Positions 12,901-24,900 of a DNA stretch of 64,000 nucleotides are shown piece by piece; position 1 is the first letter of the stretch; every line of letters begins with the position of its first letter. The position numbers were made by a program, and so were the translations under genes. Where the stretch lies: the NCBI RefSeq assembly GCF_000321225.1, contig NW_004450946.1, positions 265,473 to 329,472 of the forward strand, written 5' to 3'. The notes beneath the pieces are model-generated. The model ran no database searches and was not told the origin of the DNA. It saw only the letters and a list, made by a program, of their open reading frames with translations. Origin of the DNA: Odobenus rosmarus divergens (Eukaryota > Chordata > Mammalia > Carnivora > Odobenidae).

Positions 12901-15900
12901 GATAATAATCCAAAAAATGGCCATTTTAAGCAACTAAGCTTCAGGACACTCTGTTATGCTGCAACAGACAACCAGAATTTGCACTGGATGTGGGCGCTGC
13001 TTTGGGGCCAGGTGGTGGGCGGGAGCTAGAAGGCTAGAGACTGTCTGCGAGGACTTGGAAGGACAGTGAGGACAATATAGTGGAGGATGAAGAAAAGGGG
13101 ACTCTTGTCATGTGGTGCCAGACCACTGGTAACACTATCACCTGAGGTGATGAAAAACAGAAAGGGTACTCAGAGAATTCATGCACTGTAGCTAGGGATG
13201 TGTCTAGGCAGAAAGAAGAAAGGGACAGCTGACTTCTTATGGCTGCCTATGACAAAATACAAAAGAGATATAAACTAAACAGGGTACTATTAAGTTTTTG
13301 AAAGGAAATATCAAAATGCCAGGACCTGCTAGTTTCATAAATAAAACTATTGCATCCTTAGACTCACAAGGTAAGAATGACTTCAGCACAAAGAAAAAAA
13401 CAGAGGTTACCACCCATAAAGCATGGCCTAGGGTAAAGCTCTTGAGGGTATGGCTGTATACCACTTGTGAAGACCTCAGAATGATCTACGCAAGTAGCTG
13501 GTAGGGCTTCTGAGTCTTAAGACTGTGCTTGGTAGACTCTCTCAGCTAAACATTAAGGTTTTTTTTTTTTTTTTTAAGATTTTATTTATTTTTTGAGAGA
13601 GAAAGTGTGCACGTGAGCTGGAGGGAGAGGGAGTGAGAATCCGAAGCAGTCTCTTTATGAGATCATGACTTGAGCCAAAACCAAAAGTCACACACTTAAC
13701 CAACTGAGCCACGCAGGCGCCCCAAACATTAAGGCTTTTAAGATTCTTAAGTGTGCTGCTCACATCAGCTTCACAGACAGGCTTAGGTAGAGAATGATCT
13801 GGCTCATAAAGAGACAAAGGTGTGATTTTCACCCAAGTGTTGATTATAAATGTATATAAAAGACCCCACGAAGCTTTTCAAGGAATTGTACTGGCTTAGA
13901 CTAAAAGGGACAGAGACAGCACAAAATGAAATGAGGCCTTGGAACCCCAAACTCCTACTGAAAGAAACAGATTGAGAATATTGAGAAAGCTACTCGGAAG
14001 GTCTACATGGGCTATTTCTCATGGTAAAGGAAGGATGATTCAAAGGGCAGAACCACAACCCATGCAGAGACAAAAGCCCTAACCAAAGTACATTTTTTGG
14101 GAGTAAGGGAGAAAGAACAAGGAGGTTGTCAGGATTTCTACAGATCAGTGACTACTACCTTCCCCCACCCCTTTTTTGAATGGCAGTACACACTGCATCC
14201 TATTTCTCTATCATTATTTTATAATGTTGTGGGGGGGAGGTGGCCCACAGATAACTTGTCCCTTTAGCTCACAGATCTTACGAGGAGCAGAACTGCCCTT
14301 GGTGATCTGTACTTTGCACCTGAGGAGCCGCTTCTGCACCTAGACCTGATTCAGATGACATATTATTAGATGTTGAGCCAATGCAGTAATTGGATGAGAT
14401 TTGGAATAGTCCTTTGCTCAGTAGAACACATTGGAAGAGCAGAACTGACTCTCCTCCAGTCTTTTGGAGCTGAAGAGACCAGCCTATCAACTGGAAACCC
14501 CACAGGGTCATGCCCTAGAAATATGGATGAAGAAGAGGTAGACTATGTCTTATCAAAATGGAAACCCTGCCCTAACTCAGCTCAATCTTTATTTTTTTTA
14601 AAGATTTTATTTAATTATTTGTCAGAGAGAGAGAGAGAGGGAGAGAGAGAGAGCGAGCACAAGCAGGGGGAGAGGCAGGCAGAGGGAGAAGCAGGCTCCC
14701 CACTAAGCAGGGAGCCCGAGGTGGGACTCGATCCCAGGATCCCAGGATCATGACCTGAGCAGAAAGTAGATGCTTAACTGACTGAGCCACCCAGGCGTCC
14801 CTCAGCTCAATCTTTAACTGGATTGAGCAATTAGTCTTCAGTCTTGGCAGGGGGTAAATGCTCTAGTGCGAGATGACGTTATCTACAGCCTCTGAAGTTC
14901 TTTTTATATACAATATTTAGATATAATAAAAAATTACTAAATATGGGAAAAGGCAAGATCATATAACAGGAAATCAAGAGGAAAAACAGGTAAAGTCCCT
15001 AAATGTTTTTTATTTTTGTTTTGTTTGCATGGAAAGGCCAATTTCTTCAGACAAAGGTATCTGGGAGCTCAAAGTCTTCTGCCTCATCTGTGTCTGCTAA
15101 AAATTCTTATTCCAAAATTCAGGAACCCACTCTTTCCCACAGGTGCCCTTACCTTAGCATAAGAGACCACTGGGGTTGTGAATTTAAATACCTTTATAAT
15201 TCTGCAGCCCGTACAAATCAGGCCATATAAATCAGGCCTAATCATCAGCCATGTGGGTCTTGCATCTATAAAGATAAGAGATTCCTTTCAGGCCACCACA
15301 GAGGCTTTCTATTTATTCTCCAAAACTCGACCTCCAACCTTGAGAGTTCACGGCGCCAGGGGCTGTGTTGATTTTCCAGCATAGCCCATCCAAAACAGCA
15401 GCGTCATGGTCATCACCACCTGCTGAAGTCTCAGATAATCTTCAGAGATTCTTCAAGGCCCTCTGGCCTACCATGGCTTCACACTGGCCAATCCCTACTG
15501 GAAAATAGGTAGCCCAGGTGGTAGAGTCCAAAGAGCTTAGCCTCCAGGGACACGGCACAAGAGAAGAAAGGGAAATGAGACTGATGAGGCGGACAGAGAA
15601 AAACCAGCTCACGCCATTAACCTTTTCTCAGGAAGTTACTGAAGAAAGTGCTTCCCCAGATGAGAGGGATAAGGAAGAGGAAGATACAGTATCAGAAAAG
15701 AGGAGAATCAACATAGCAGACACATGAAGGGAGTAGCTAGAATGATGAATAAAACAAGTCCTAAGACATCAGTTGGCAAGAATCCTTGTAGCAAGTTAAT
15801 TCCAGAACAAGAGGACCACATTTTTAAAATCACTGAGACATTACCTGAATCATCAGAATACACTGTAAGGAGTTTTGCAGTTTTGAGGAACAATTTGAGG

Positions 15901-18900
15901 ATGAGTAAGTGATAAGAATTAAATAAGTCAGTGATATAAAACTGAGTATATGAAAATTTTAGGTAATTATTAGTTACAGGAAAGACAAAAAACACAAAAA
16001 AGGAAACAATCCTAATAGTCCACATGGATCATCTCTGGACAGTATCTATAGTTCAAATGATGTACACTAAAGACTTTCTAACCTACACTTGATCTTAGCC
16101 AAAAGGCCGAGAAGTGATGAAGACTTTCTAATCTATAAACTCTATTATAAGAAGGTATTTTACACAATTGCCTTTACCCTTCGCTCCGGATGGAGCTGCC
16201 AAGTCACCTGGGAGTCAATGGAGGGGGACCATGGACCACATTTTGAGAAACCACACTTCATCAGTTAGCATTGTGTATCAGATAGGGCACTTCCTCCTTT
16301 CTTCTCCTTCACAGAGAGTTCCACACTTAATCTAATGCTTATCTCTGAACCGTTCATGCTTTAGAAATGTATATGGACAATAGTTGCACTTACTGAAATC
16401 CCAAGAATGCATTTTATTTAGGGAATATAGAATTTATCTCAATTTTTTCTGAAGCGCAACCCAGTATTTCTCTTTTAGGTACAAAATTCTTGTTAATATT
16501 AGTTAATATTCTTATTAATTGATTAATAAAAATTATTATTAATATTCATAAACTAAAGTTAATGAAAACGCTTGGCCATTTTATTATGAGAGAAAATAGT
16601 TAAATGGGGCTGAATAAGAAAAACATTTTAAAAGTTAACTTACTCGGGGGCGCCTGGGTGGCTCAGTCGTTAAGCGTCTGCCTTCAGCTCAGGTCATGAT
16701 CCCAGGATCCCAGGGTCCTGGGATCGAGTCCCACATCGGGCTCCCTCCTCGGGGGAAAGCCTGCTTCTCCCTCTCCCACTCCCCCTGCTTGTATTCCTGC
16801 TCTCACTATCTCTTTCTCTGTCAAATAAATAAATAAAACTTTAAAAAAAATAAAAAATAAAAAAAAAAAAGTTAACTTACTCGTATGAAATCCATAAGTG
16901 TATTATAAATGAAGGCTCCTCTGGGAAGAAAAAAGCAGCTTCCAGGACTCAGATCATGGAAAAAGAATAGTTCTTGTTCCTAGATTAAAACAATAAGTGC
17001 AGCTCAAATCTCACTGCCATAGATCAATATTTACCGTATGCATGTGATATGCTAGGAATGACTCAGTTACAATTTCCATCTAGTAACTGACTTCTCAAAG
17101 CCCTTTGATACTTACCTCTAACTATATGTACTAGCGCATGTAAAATTACAATCCATTTTTATGGTTAGTTAGCTTTTCATTCACCTTTTATTTACTGCTG
17201 ACTTCTGACTTGGCACCTGGGAGTGTGTATCTCGTGGGGAGAGAACACGGCACAAAGATCAGAAAAGTTCACGGTGGGAGGTGGGCTCTAACTGGTGGTG
17301 ACCATCATCATGGCTGTCACTACTGAACACCTGCCCCATGCTGCCACCAAGATCCAGCATCTGTCCTCGTATCAGCCCTGCAAAGGCTTACTGAGCAAGA
17401 GACCAGCACATGGAGTCCCATAAGCGAATACCTAGCCCACCACATAACACAGTTGGTTAGGTGGCCAGATGGGAGACTGAAACCCAGATCTGCCTGCTCA
17501 CAAAGTTCATTCTTTCTGCTCTGTTTCCCAAATACAAAGTATGTTATTAAGTACATACAATTTTTTAAAACATTATTGTTGTATCACGGTAAGAATGAGA
17601 GAATGGTGTGATTTCTAAACTTAACAAAAGACACAGGAAGGAAAGAGGTGACAGGACCCTTGGGGGATTAGCATGCAAGAACGCAACAGCAAACTCCGAG
17701 TGCCAGCGAAACAGAAGACCGGACCTGAGCAGAAGAAATACCAAACAATTTGATCATAGGCCAAAGAACGTCCCCATCCTGCTGATGATTAGGACGCACG
17801 GCGTACCTTTCCAATCTTCCTGTGATCTCGGTTCTTGGCTTCCTCTTGGAACTTTTCCCAGGTCTTCATCATCTTGTTATCAGGGAAGGATATCCCATAG
17901 ACCCTCTGCAGTGTTTCCATTTCGGGATTGCCCTCCCAATATGTTGAGGAATTCTAAGCACCAAACAAGATTTGGGTCAACACACCAAACATTTGGTGAT
18001 AAGTAAAACCACTCTTAAATATGTGCACAATTTTCCGCTACATCATCAACATAGAAAGATGACTTTCTGTAGCACTGGAAAGACTTTAAAATTGATTCTA
18101 ATTAAACCTGCCCCACCAGAATTCATCAGAAAACGATGTAGTCTGCTGTATGGATTGTGGGAAAGGAAAGTGAGGAAGGGGAAGGCAGCAGGGCCAAGAG
18201 TAACTGCACCACCGACGGGAGGAGCAGCAGAGGAAGCAGGATCGGGGACGTGAAGATCCCAGGCAAGTGTTCTTGTTCACATTAGGGTGATTCGAGAAAA
18301 CCATGATACCCAGAACAACATCTTAACATAGCATATGAGAAAGAAAGGCATTGTCACATGTATAGTGAATTTAGATAATAAACAAAACTACATGTAAGGT
18401 CCTAATTATCAAAAAATCTAAAAAATTATAGTATTTTTAGAAGTTTTTGTAAAAATCAAATAATGAAGTATTTTACAATACCGTGATGTTCAGATGATAA
18501 AAGATGTGATTGAAATTACTCTTTATCTGGGTCATCTTAAGTCTGCTGTATTAACAAAAAAATCCTTACCTTGAAAATTTTTATGGTTTTAATTTTTCCA
18601 GTGTGTCTTACATGGGGGCCTTTGCAAAGGTCAATTAGCGGACCACACCTATAATGAAATATTTCAGACATGCCCAGATATAGTTACAGCATTTTGGACC
18701 ATTCGTTACAAACCATGTTTTCATATGTTTTAAGTGAAGGATCTCACTTATTTGTACATCTTAGGTCAACTTTTGATTTGGGGCCAACTTAAAATAATTT
18801 AAATTAATTTTTAATTTAGGATGAAGAGGCAATCTATCTAGCCTTAGATCCCAGTCTTCCCTCCTTTGCTCAAATTCAAGTTACAGAATCTTCTGAAAGT

Positions 18901-21900
18901 AACTGTACATAAAGACATCACTTTTCACTGTCATATCCCAAGGCTCTTAAAAACCTTCCACTTTCATAAAATCAAAAAGCCATTCCCCTGCTCTACACTA
19001 ACTTTCAAAACCAAAATTACCTCCAATTTATACAAAATGCACTAACTTCATACCTTACGTTAAAAATAAACTTCATCAAACCCATAGAATGTACCCCAAC
19101 AAGACTGAACCATAATGCAAACTCTGGACTCTATGTGACTATGATGTGTCAGTGTAGATCCATCAATTTTAACTAATGTGCCAGTCTACGGGGGATGTTG
19201 ATAGGTGGGGGAGGCTGTACATGTGTGGGGTAGGGGGTATGGAAGAAATCATTGTACCTTCTCAATTTTGCTATGGACCTACACCTGCTCTAAAAAATCA
19301 GGTCTGGAGGTGCCTGGGTGGCTCAGTCGATTAAGCGTCTGCCTTCAATCAGGTAATGATCTCAAGGTCCTAGGATCGAGCCCCGCATCATGTGCTGGGC
19401 GTGGAACCTACTTAAGATTCTCTCTCTCCCTCTCCCTCTGTCCCCTCCCCACTGTCTGCGTATGCTCTCGCTCTCTCTCTCTAAAAAACAAAACAAAACA
19501 AACACATGATATTGTCGCTGGGGATTCACTTGCACCTCTAACAAACATGGACACCCAAACCTTAATAAGCACAGACTTTTTTTCAAGTATAGAAACATTT
19601 AAAAAGTTAAAATACTAATGACACTGGTTGGAGGGAAGGTCCTTAACATCAACTAATTTAAGGAAAATTTAGTAAAGAAAGTAAGTTTCCTTAACTATTC
19701 CAACCAATTTTAAATATTTTTGAAGTTCACTGGTTAAAAAGTTAAAAATTACAATGAATACATAAAGGGACTGGTTTATTCACCAAAGTGAAATAAGCTT
19801 TAAAGATGAAAATATTGGGGTGCCTGGGTGGCTCAGTCGTTAAGCGTCTGCCTTCAGCTCAGTCAGGTCATGATCCCAGGGTCCTGGGATCGAAGACCCA
19901 CATCGGGCACCCTGCTCTGCCGGAAGCCTGCTTCTCCCTCTCCCACTCCCCCTGCTTGTGTTCCCTCTCTCACTGTGTCTCTCTCTGTCAAATAAATAAA
20001 TAAAATCTTAAAAAAAAAAAGATGAAAATATCATTTCTTCAAATGACCAGGCTTTATTGTTCTCTGTCCAAGATGGAAGTGGTAAATCAACGCTCAGAGG
20101 AGTGGAAGGAATGCCTAATTAGCATGAAAGACTTCAATACACTGATCTTTGAACAACCCTATAGAACGAAAAGCAATTCATTTTCCAAAAATTAAACTGA
20201 CAGAATAAGAAGCATCAGTGTTGACCTGTGTCTCTGTCAAATAAATAAATAAAATCATAAGAAAAAAAAAATAACCACAAAGGCTCAAGTATTAGAAGCC
20301 AGAATTTTAAAACAGCATATCTTTTTTATTTCCTCATGTATTTTTAAGTTTTAAAATGCATATATTAACAATTACTTGAATTACAGGTAATGAATAATAA
20401 AACCTTATCTGGTCATTGGAGAATGGCAAAAATAAGGTAAGCACAGTATCTATCCCGCTTCAATGTCAAAGGGCAACGAGTTCATATTGTAACGTAAGAA
20501 ATAACCTGTGCATAGCTTTGCTTAGAGGGGAGATGACTTTACTTACAGCACCATTAAACCCCAGAACCATAAGTACTTGACTGTGGAAAGTAAATGCCCT
20601 TGCGGAGGGTATTTGTGATTTCAAATACACAGACAGCAGATCTTCTAAGATGGGACCGTGAAGGTCACAGACGCAGCCAGAACACACAGACATGGGGAAC
20701 AGCAATTACCCGTCAGGCAGCTTAAAAGATGCACGAAAAAAAAAGGGCTCAGATGTTAAAGGAACAGAACTAAATCACAGTGGTACTGACTTCACTTGCC
20801 TCTTCCTACCATTTGATTTGCCTTTGGTTCCCCAAGGTTGTCTTTAATTGTGTTTCATGATGAATATCTGACTAACGCATGAAAGTTAATGCTCCTGGAC
20901 TCCAGGAAATGGGGAGTATAGTAAGAGGCAGAAAATCACTGTAGGAGGCAGATGACATAGAGCAACTCCTGCTGCCACATCAATAAGAATGTGGGAGGAT
21001 AGAATAAAATTCCCTTCCCTAACAGCCCCCACTAAAACGTAAGGTGCTGGGCAAACAGTCTCACCCACATGGGGAAAGATGCTGTCACAGCTAACGTCCG
21101 GAAAACAAAAATTCAGGTTTTAGCACCAGCCTGATAGATACAAATGAAGAGGGAAATAAGTTCCCTTTGCTGATAACATTTCGGAGTCCCAAACTAAAGT
21201 AGTATATCAACTATGCAAATTTATAAATACGCCACCCACCCAAAGACCAACTGCTTCTACTTCTAACACCTTCAAGTTTACCATGGAGCAGGGCTTAAAA
21301 TTTACACACACGTTACCTGTAAACCGTCGTAGTTGGAGTGTTAATTTTCTCATTCAGGATGCGGCATTTAAATTTATTGTACTACAAAGAAAAATATATT
21401 TACATATTATTACGTAAAATGTTTAAATGGAGAAAAAAACTTTTACTTTTTTCAACAAACACTGAATGGGTGTCTACTATGTTCTAGGTGCTGAGACTCG
21501 GGGAATACCCGAGTTCACAGTATAGCGCTGTAGTGTCTAAACCAGGAACCATGAGCCCGAGTGGCTACTGAGCACTTGCAGTGGAACCAGTCTGAAATGA
21601 GATGAGCTTAAGTGCAAAACACAAGGGATTTCAGAGACATACTGTGAAAGACAGAATGTAAAATAGCTCATTAATTATTTTTATGTTGGTTACATGTTGA
21701 AGTGATATTTTTGATATAATGGGTTAAATAAAATGTTATAAAAATTCATTCCACCATTCTTTTACTTTTAAAACGTGGCTACCAGAAAATTTAAGATTAC
21801 ATATGGGGCTCAGATTCGTGGATCACATTGTATTTTTATTTTTAGAAATTTTATTTTTAGAAATTTTTTTATTTAAATTCAATTAGCCAACATACAGTAC

Positions 21901-24900
21901 ATCATTATCACATTATATGTTTATTGAACAGCACTGTTCTAGAAGACTATGATTTTTTTCATCTCATTTTCAGAATGTATTTCTTTTTTTATTTAAATTC
22001 CAGTTAGTTAACATACAGTGTAATATTAGGTTTCAGGTGTACAATATAGTGATTCAACACTTCCTTACATCACCCAGTGCTCATCACCTATTTCATCCAT
22101 CCTCCCACCCACCTCCCCTCTGGTAACCCTCAGTTTGTTCTTTATAGTTAAGAGTCTGTTTCTTGGCTTGCCTCTCTCTTTCTCTCACTCTCTTTTATTT
22201 TCTCTTTGCTCATTTGTTTTGTTTCTTAAATTTCACATATGAGTGAAATCATGTATTTGTCTTTCTCTTATTTTGTTTAGCATTATACTCTCTAGCTCAA
22301 TCCACGTCTTGGTAGGAAACATTTCATTCTTTCTATGGCTGAATAATACTCCATTGTAGATTATACCACCTCTTCTTTATCCATTCATCAGTTGATGGAT
22401 ACTTCGGTTGTTTCCATACTTTGGCTACTGTAGATAATGCTGCTACAAACATTGGGGTGCAAGTATGCCTTTGAATTAGTATTTTGTGTTCGTTGGGTAA
22501 ATCCCTAGTGGTATGATTACTGGATTATAGGGTATTCTATTTCTAACTTTTTGAGGCACCTCCATACTGTTCTCCAGAGTGGCTGCACCAGTTTGCATTC
22601 CCACCAACAGTGCAAGAGGGTTCCCCTTTCTCCGCATCCTTGCCAACACCTGTTATTTCTCATGTTGTTGATTTTAGCCATTCTAACAGGTGTGAGGTGA
22701 TATATCATTGCGGTTTTGATTTGTATCTCCCTGGTGATGAGTGATAACGAGCATCTTTTCATATATCTGTTGTCCATCTGAATGTCTTCTTTGGAAAAAT
22801 GTCTATCCATGTCTTCTGCCTGTTTTTTAATTGGATTACTCTTTTTGGGGGGTGTTGTTTGATAAGTTCTTTTTATATTTTGGATACTAACCTTTTATCA
22901 GATATGTTATTTGCAAATCCCTTCTCCCACTCAGTAGGTTGCCTTTTATTTTGTTGATTATTTCCATTGCTGTGCAGAAGCTTTTTATTTTGATGTAGTC
23001 CCAATAGTTTATTTTTGCTTTTATATCTGCTGCCTCCAGACACATAGCTAGTAAGAAGCTGCCACAGCCTCTGTCAAAGAGGATACTGCCTGTGCTCTCC
23101 AGGATTTATATGGTTTCAGGTCTCACATTTAGGCCTGAAGATTCCAATTTTAACTATTTCATTTATTTCATTAACATGAAATAAATAAAATTCTGAGGAC
23201 ATAGCTGCATTATTAATTTGCATAAAACAAAAACAAAGTTTATAGTAAATGATCCTATCATTACATTAAAAACTCAGCAGGCACTTCTCTTTTCTTTCCT
23301 GCTTTCATCACTACTGCCTTGGTGCCAGGTACTTTTTATTAAATAACTATTTAAAGGGGATAGTTGTTGAGAGGAAAAAAATAGATTTATATGATTTAAC
23401 TGTTTCATACTTATATGTTCAAATCAAATCATTTTTCTTCAAAGAGATTTGATTAAGTTTAGTTCTTAAGAGTGGCTGCCAAAAGGCAACCCACAGAATA
23501 GAAGAAAATAATTGCAAATCATATATGATACAGGATTAATATCCAGAATATATGAAGAACTCTTATAACAAAAAACAAACAACCCAATTACAAAATGGGC
23601 AAAAGACTGGAATAGACATTTCTCCAAATAAGACATAGAACTGGCCAATAAGTCCATGAAAATATGCTTAACATCACTCGTCATTAGGGAAATGTAAGTC
23701 AAAAGCACAATGAGATACCACCTCACACACATTAGGATGGCTATCAACAAAAGAGAAAACTACAAGTGTTGGCGAGGATGTGGAGAAATTGGAACCCTCG
23801 TGCACTGCTGATGGGAATGTAAAATGGTGCAGCTGCGAGGCAAAGAGTCTGGCAGTTGACAAAACAGAGAATTTCCGTATGATCCAGGAGCTTATGGGTA
23901 TATACCCCGAGGAATTGAAAGCAGGGACTAGAACAGATATTTGTACAGCCATGTTCACAGCGACACTTTTCACAATAGTCAAAAGGTGGAAACAACCCAA
24001 GTGTCCACCAATAGATGAATGAATAAACAAAATGTGGTCTATACATACAACGGAATATTATTCAGCCTTAAAAAGTTAGGAAATTCTGATATATGCTACA
24101 ACATGGACAAATCTTGGGGACATTACGCTAGTGAAATAAGGAGGTCACAAAAGGACAAAAAACGTATGATTCCACTTATATGGTTCTTAGAGTAGTCAAA
24201 TTTGTACAGGCAGAAAAAGGGGAAGTGGGAACAGGGAGTTAGTGTTTACTTGGTTGGGGTTCTAGGTGGGGAAGAGGAAAAAGCTCTGGAGATGGATGGT
24301 GGTGATGGTTGCACAATATGAATGTACCAAATGCCACAGAACTGTACACTTAAAAATGGTTAATAAATTTTTCTATTTTGTGTATTTTACCACACACACA
24401 TACATGTACACATACACAGACACACACACACACGAGTACCTGCAACTTTACCAAGCCCAAACCTATTTTTTAATTCAAGCCCACAAAATTAACAATATTC
24501 TATGTTCAAATTACGTGCTTTCTTTGATATGATTTAAAAAATAAAATCGGGGGCGCCTGGGTGTTTCAGTCTGTTAAGCATCCAACTCTTGATTTCAACT
24601 CCAGTCATGATCTTAGGGTCGTGAGGTCGAGCCCTGAGTCAGGCTCCACACTGCGCCGGATGTGGAATCTGCTTAAGATTCTCTCTCTCTGCCTCTGCCC
24701 CTCCCCTCCCCCTGCCCCACCCCAGCTCACACGTGCGCACGCGTGCACTAAATAAAAGTTAAGAATATATTTACGTACGTTGGTCAAAACAATATAAAGA
24801 GAAAGCAGAAGTATTATTGAATTTATTAGTCAAAATATTAACAATACTCAAAATTAATCAGATTTATAAACACACACATGAAAATTATCACCTGGTCCTT

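Larger units (their letters stand above)
12880..15910 (+). mobile_element. Possible MaLR/ERVL-derived block with two SINEs
   Basis: 12880-12985 reads like the 3' part of an MLT1-type LTR (gccattttaagcaactaagc ... ctgttatgctgcaacagac). What follows to about 15910 is neither L1 nor SINE, except for the SINEs at 13559 and 14592, and contains short open frames (15518-15724, 15724-15909) broken by stops. An internal region of a MaLR provirus or a decayed retrocopy are both possible; I cannot name a parent gene. Confidence 0.35.

Noticed and set aside
16647..16720. tRNA-like heads of the Can-SINEs as tRNA genes
   Set aside because: They have the A-box/B-box order of tRNA-Lys but do not fold to a mature tRNA and are repeated with SINE bodies and tails.
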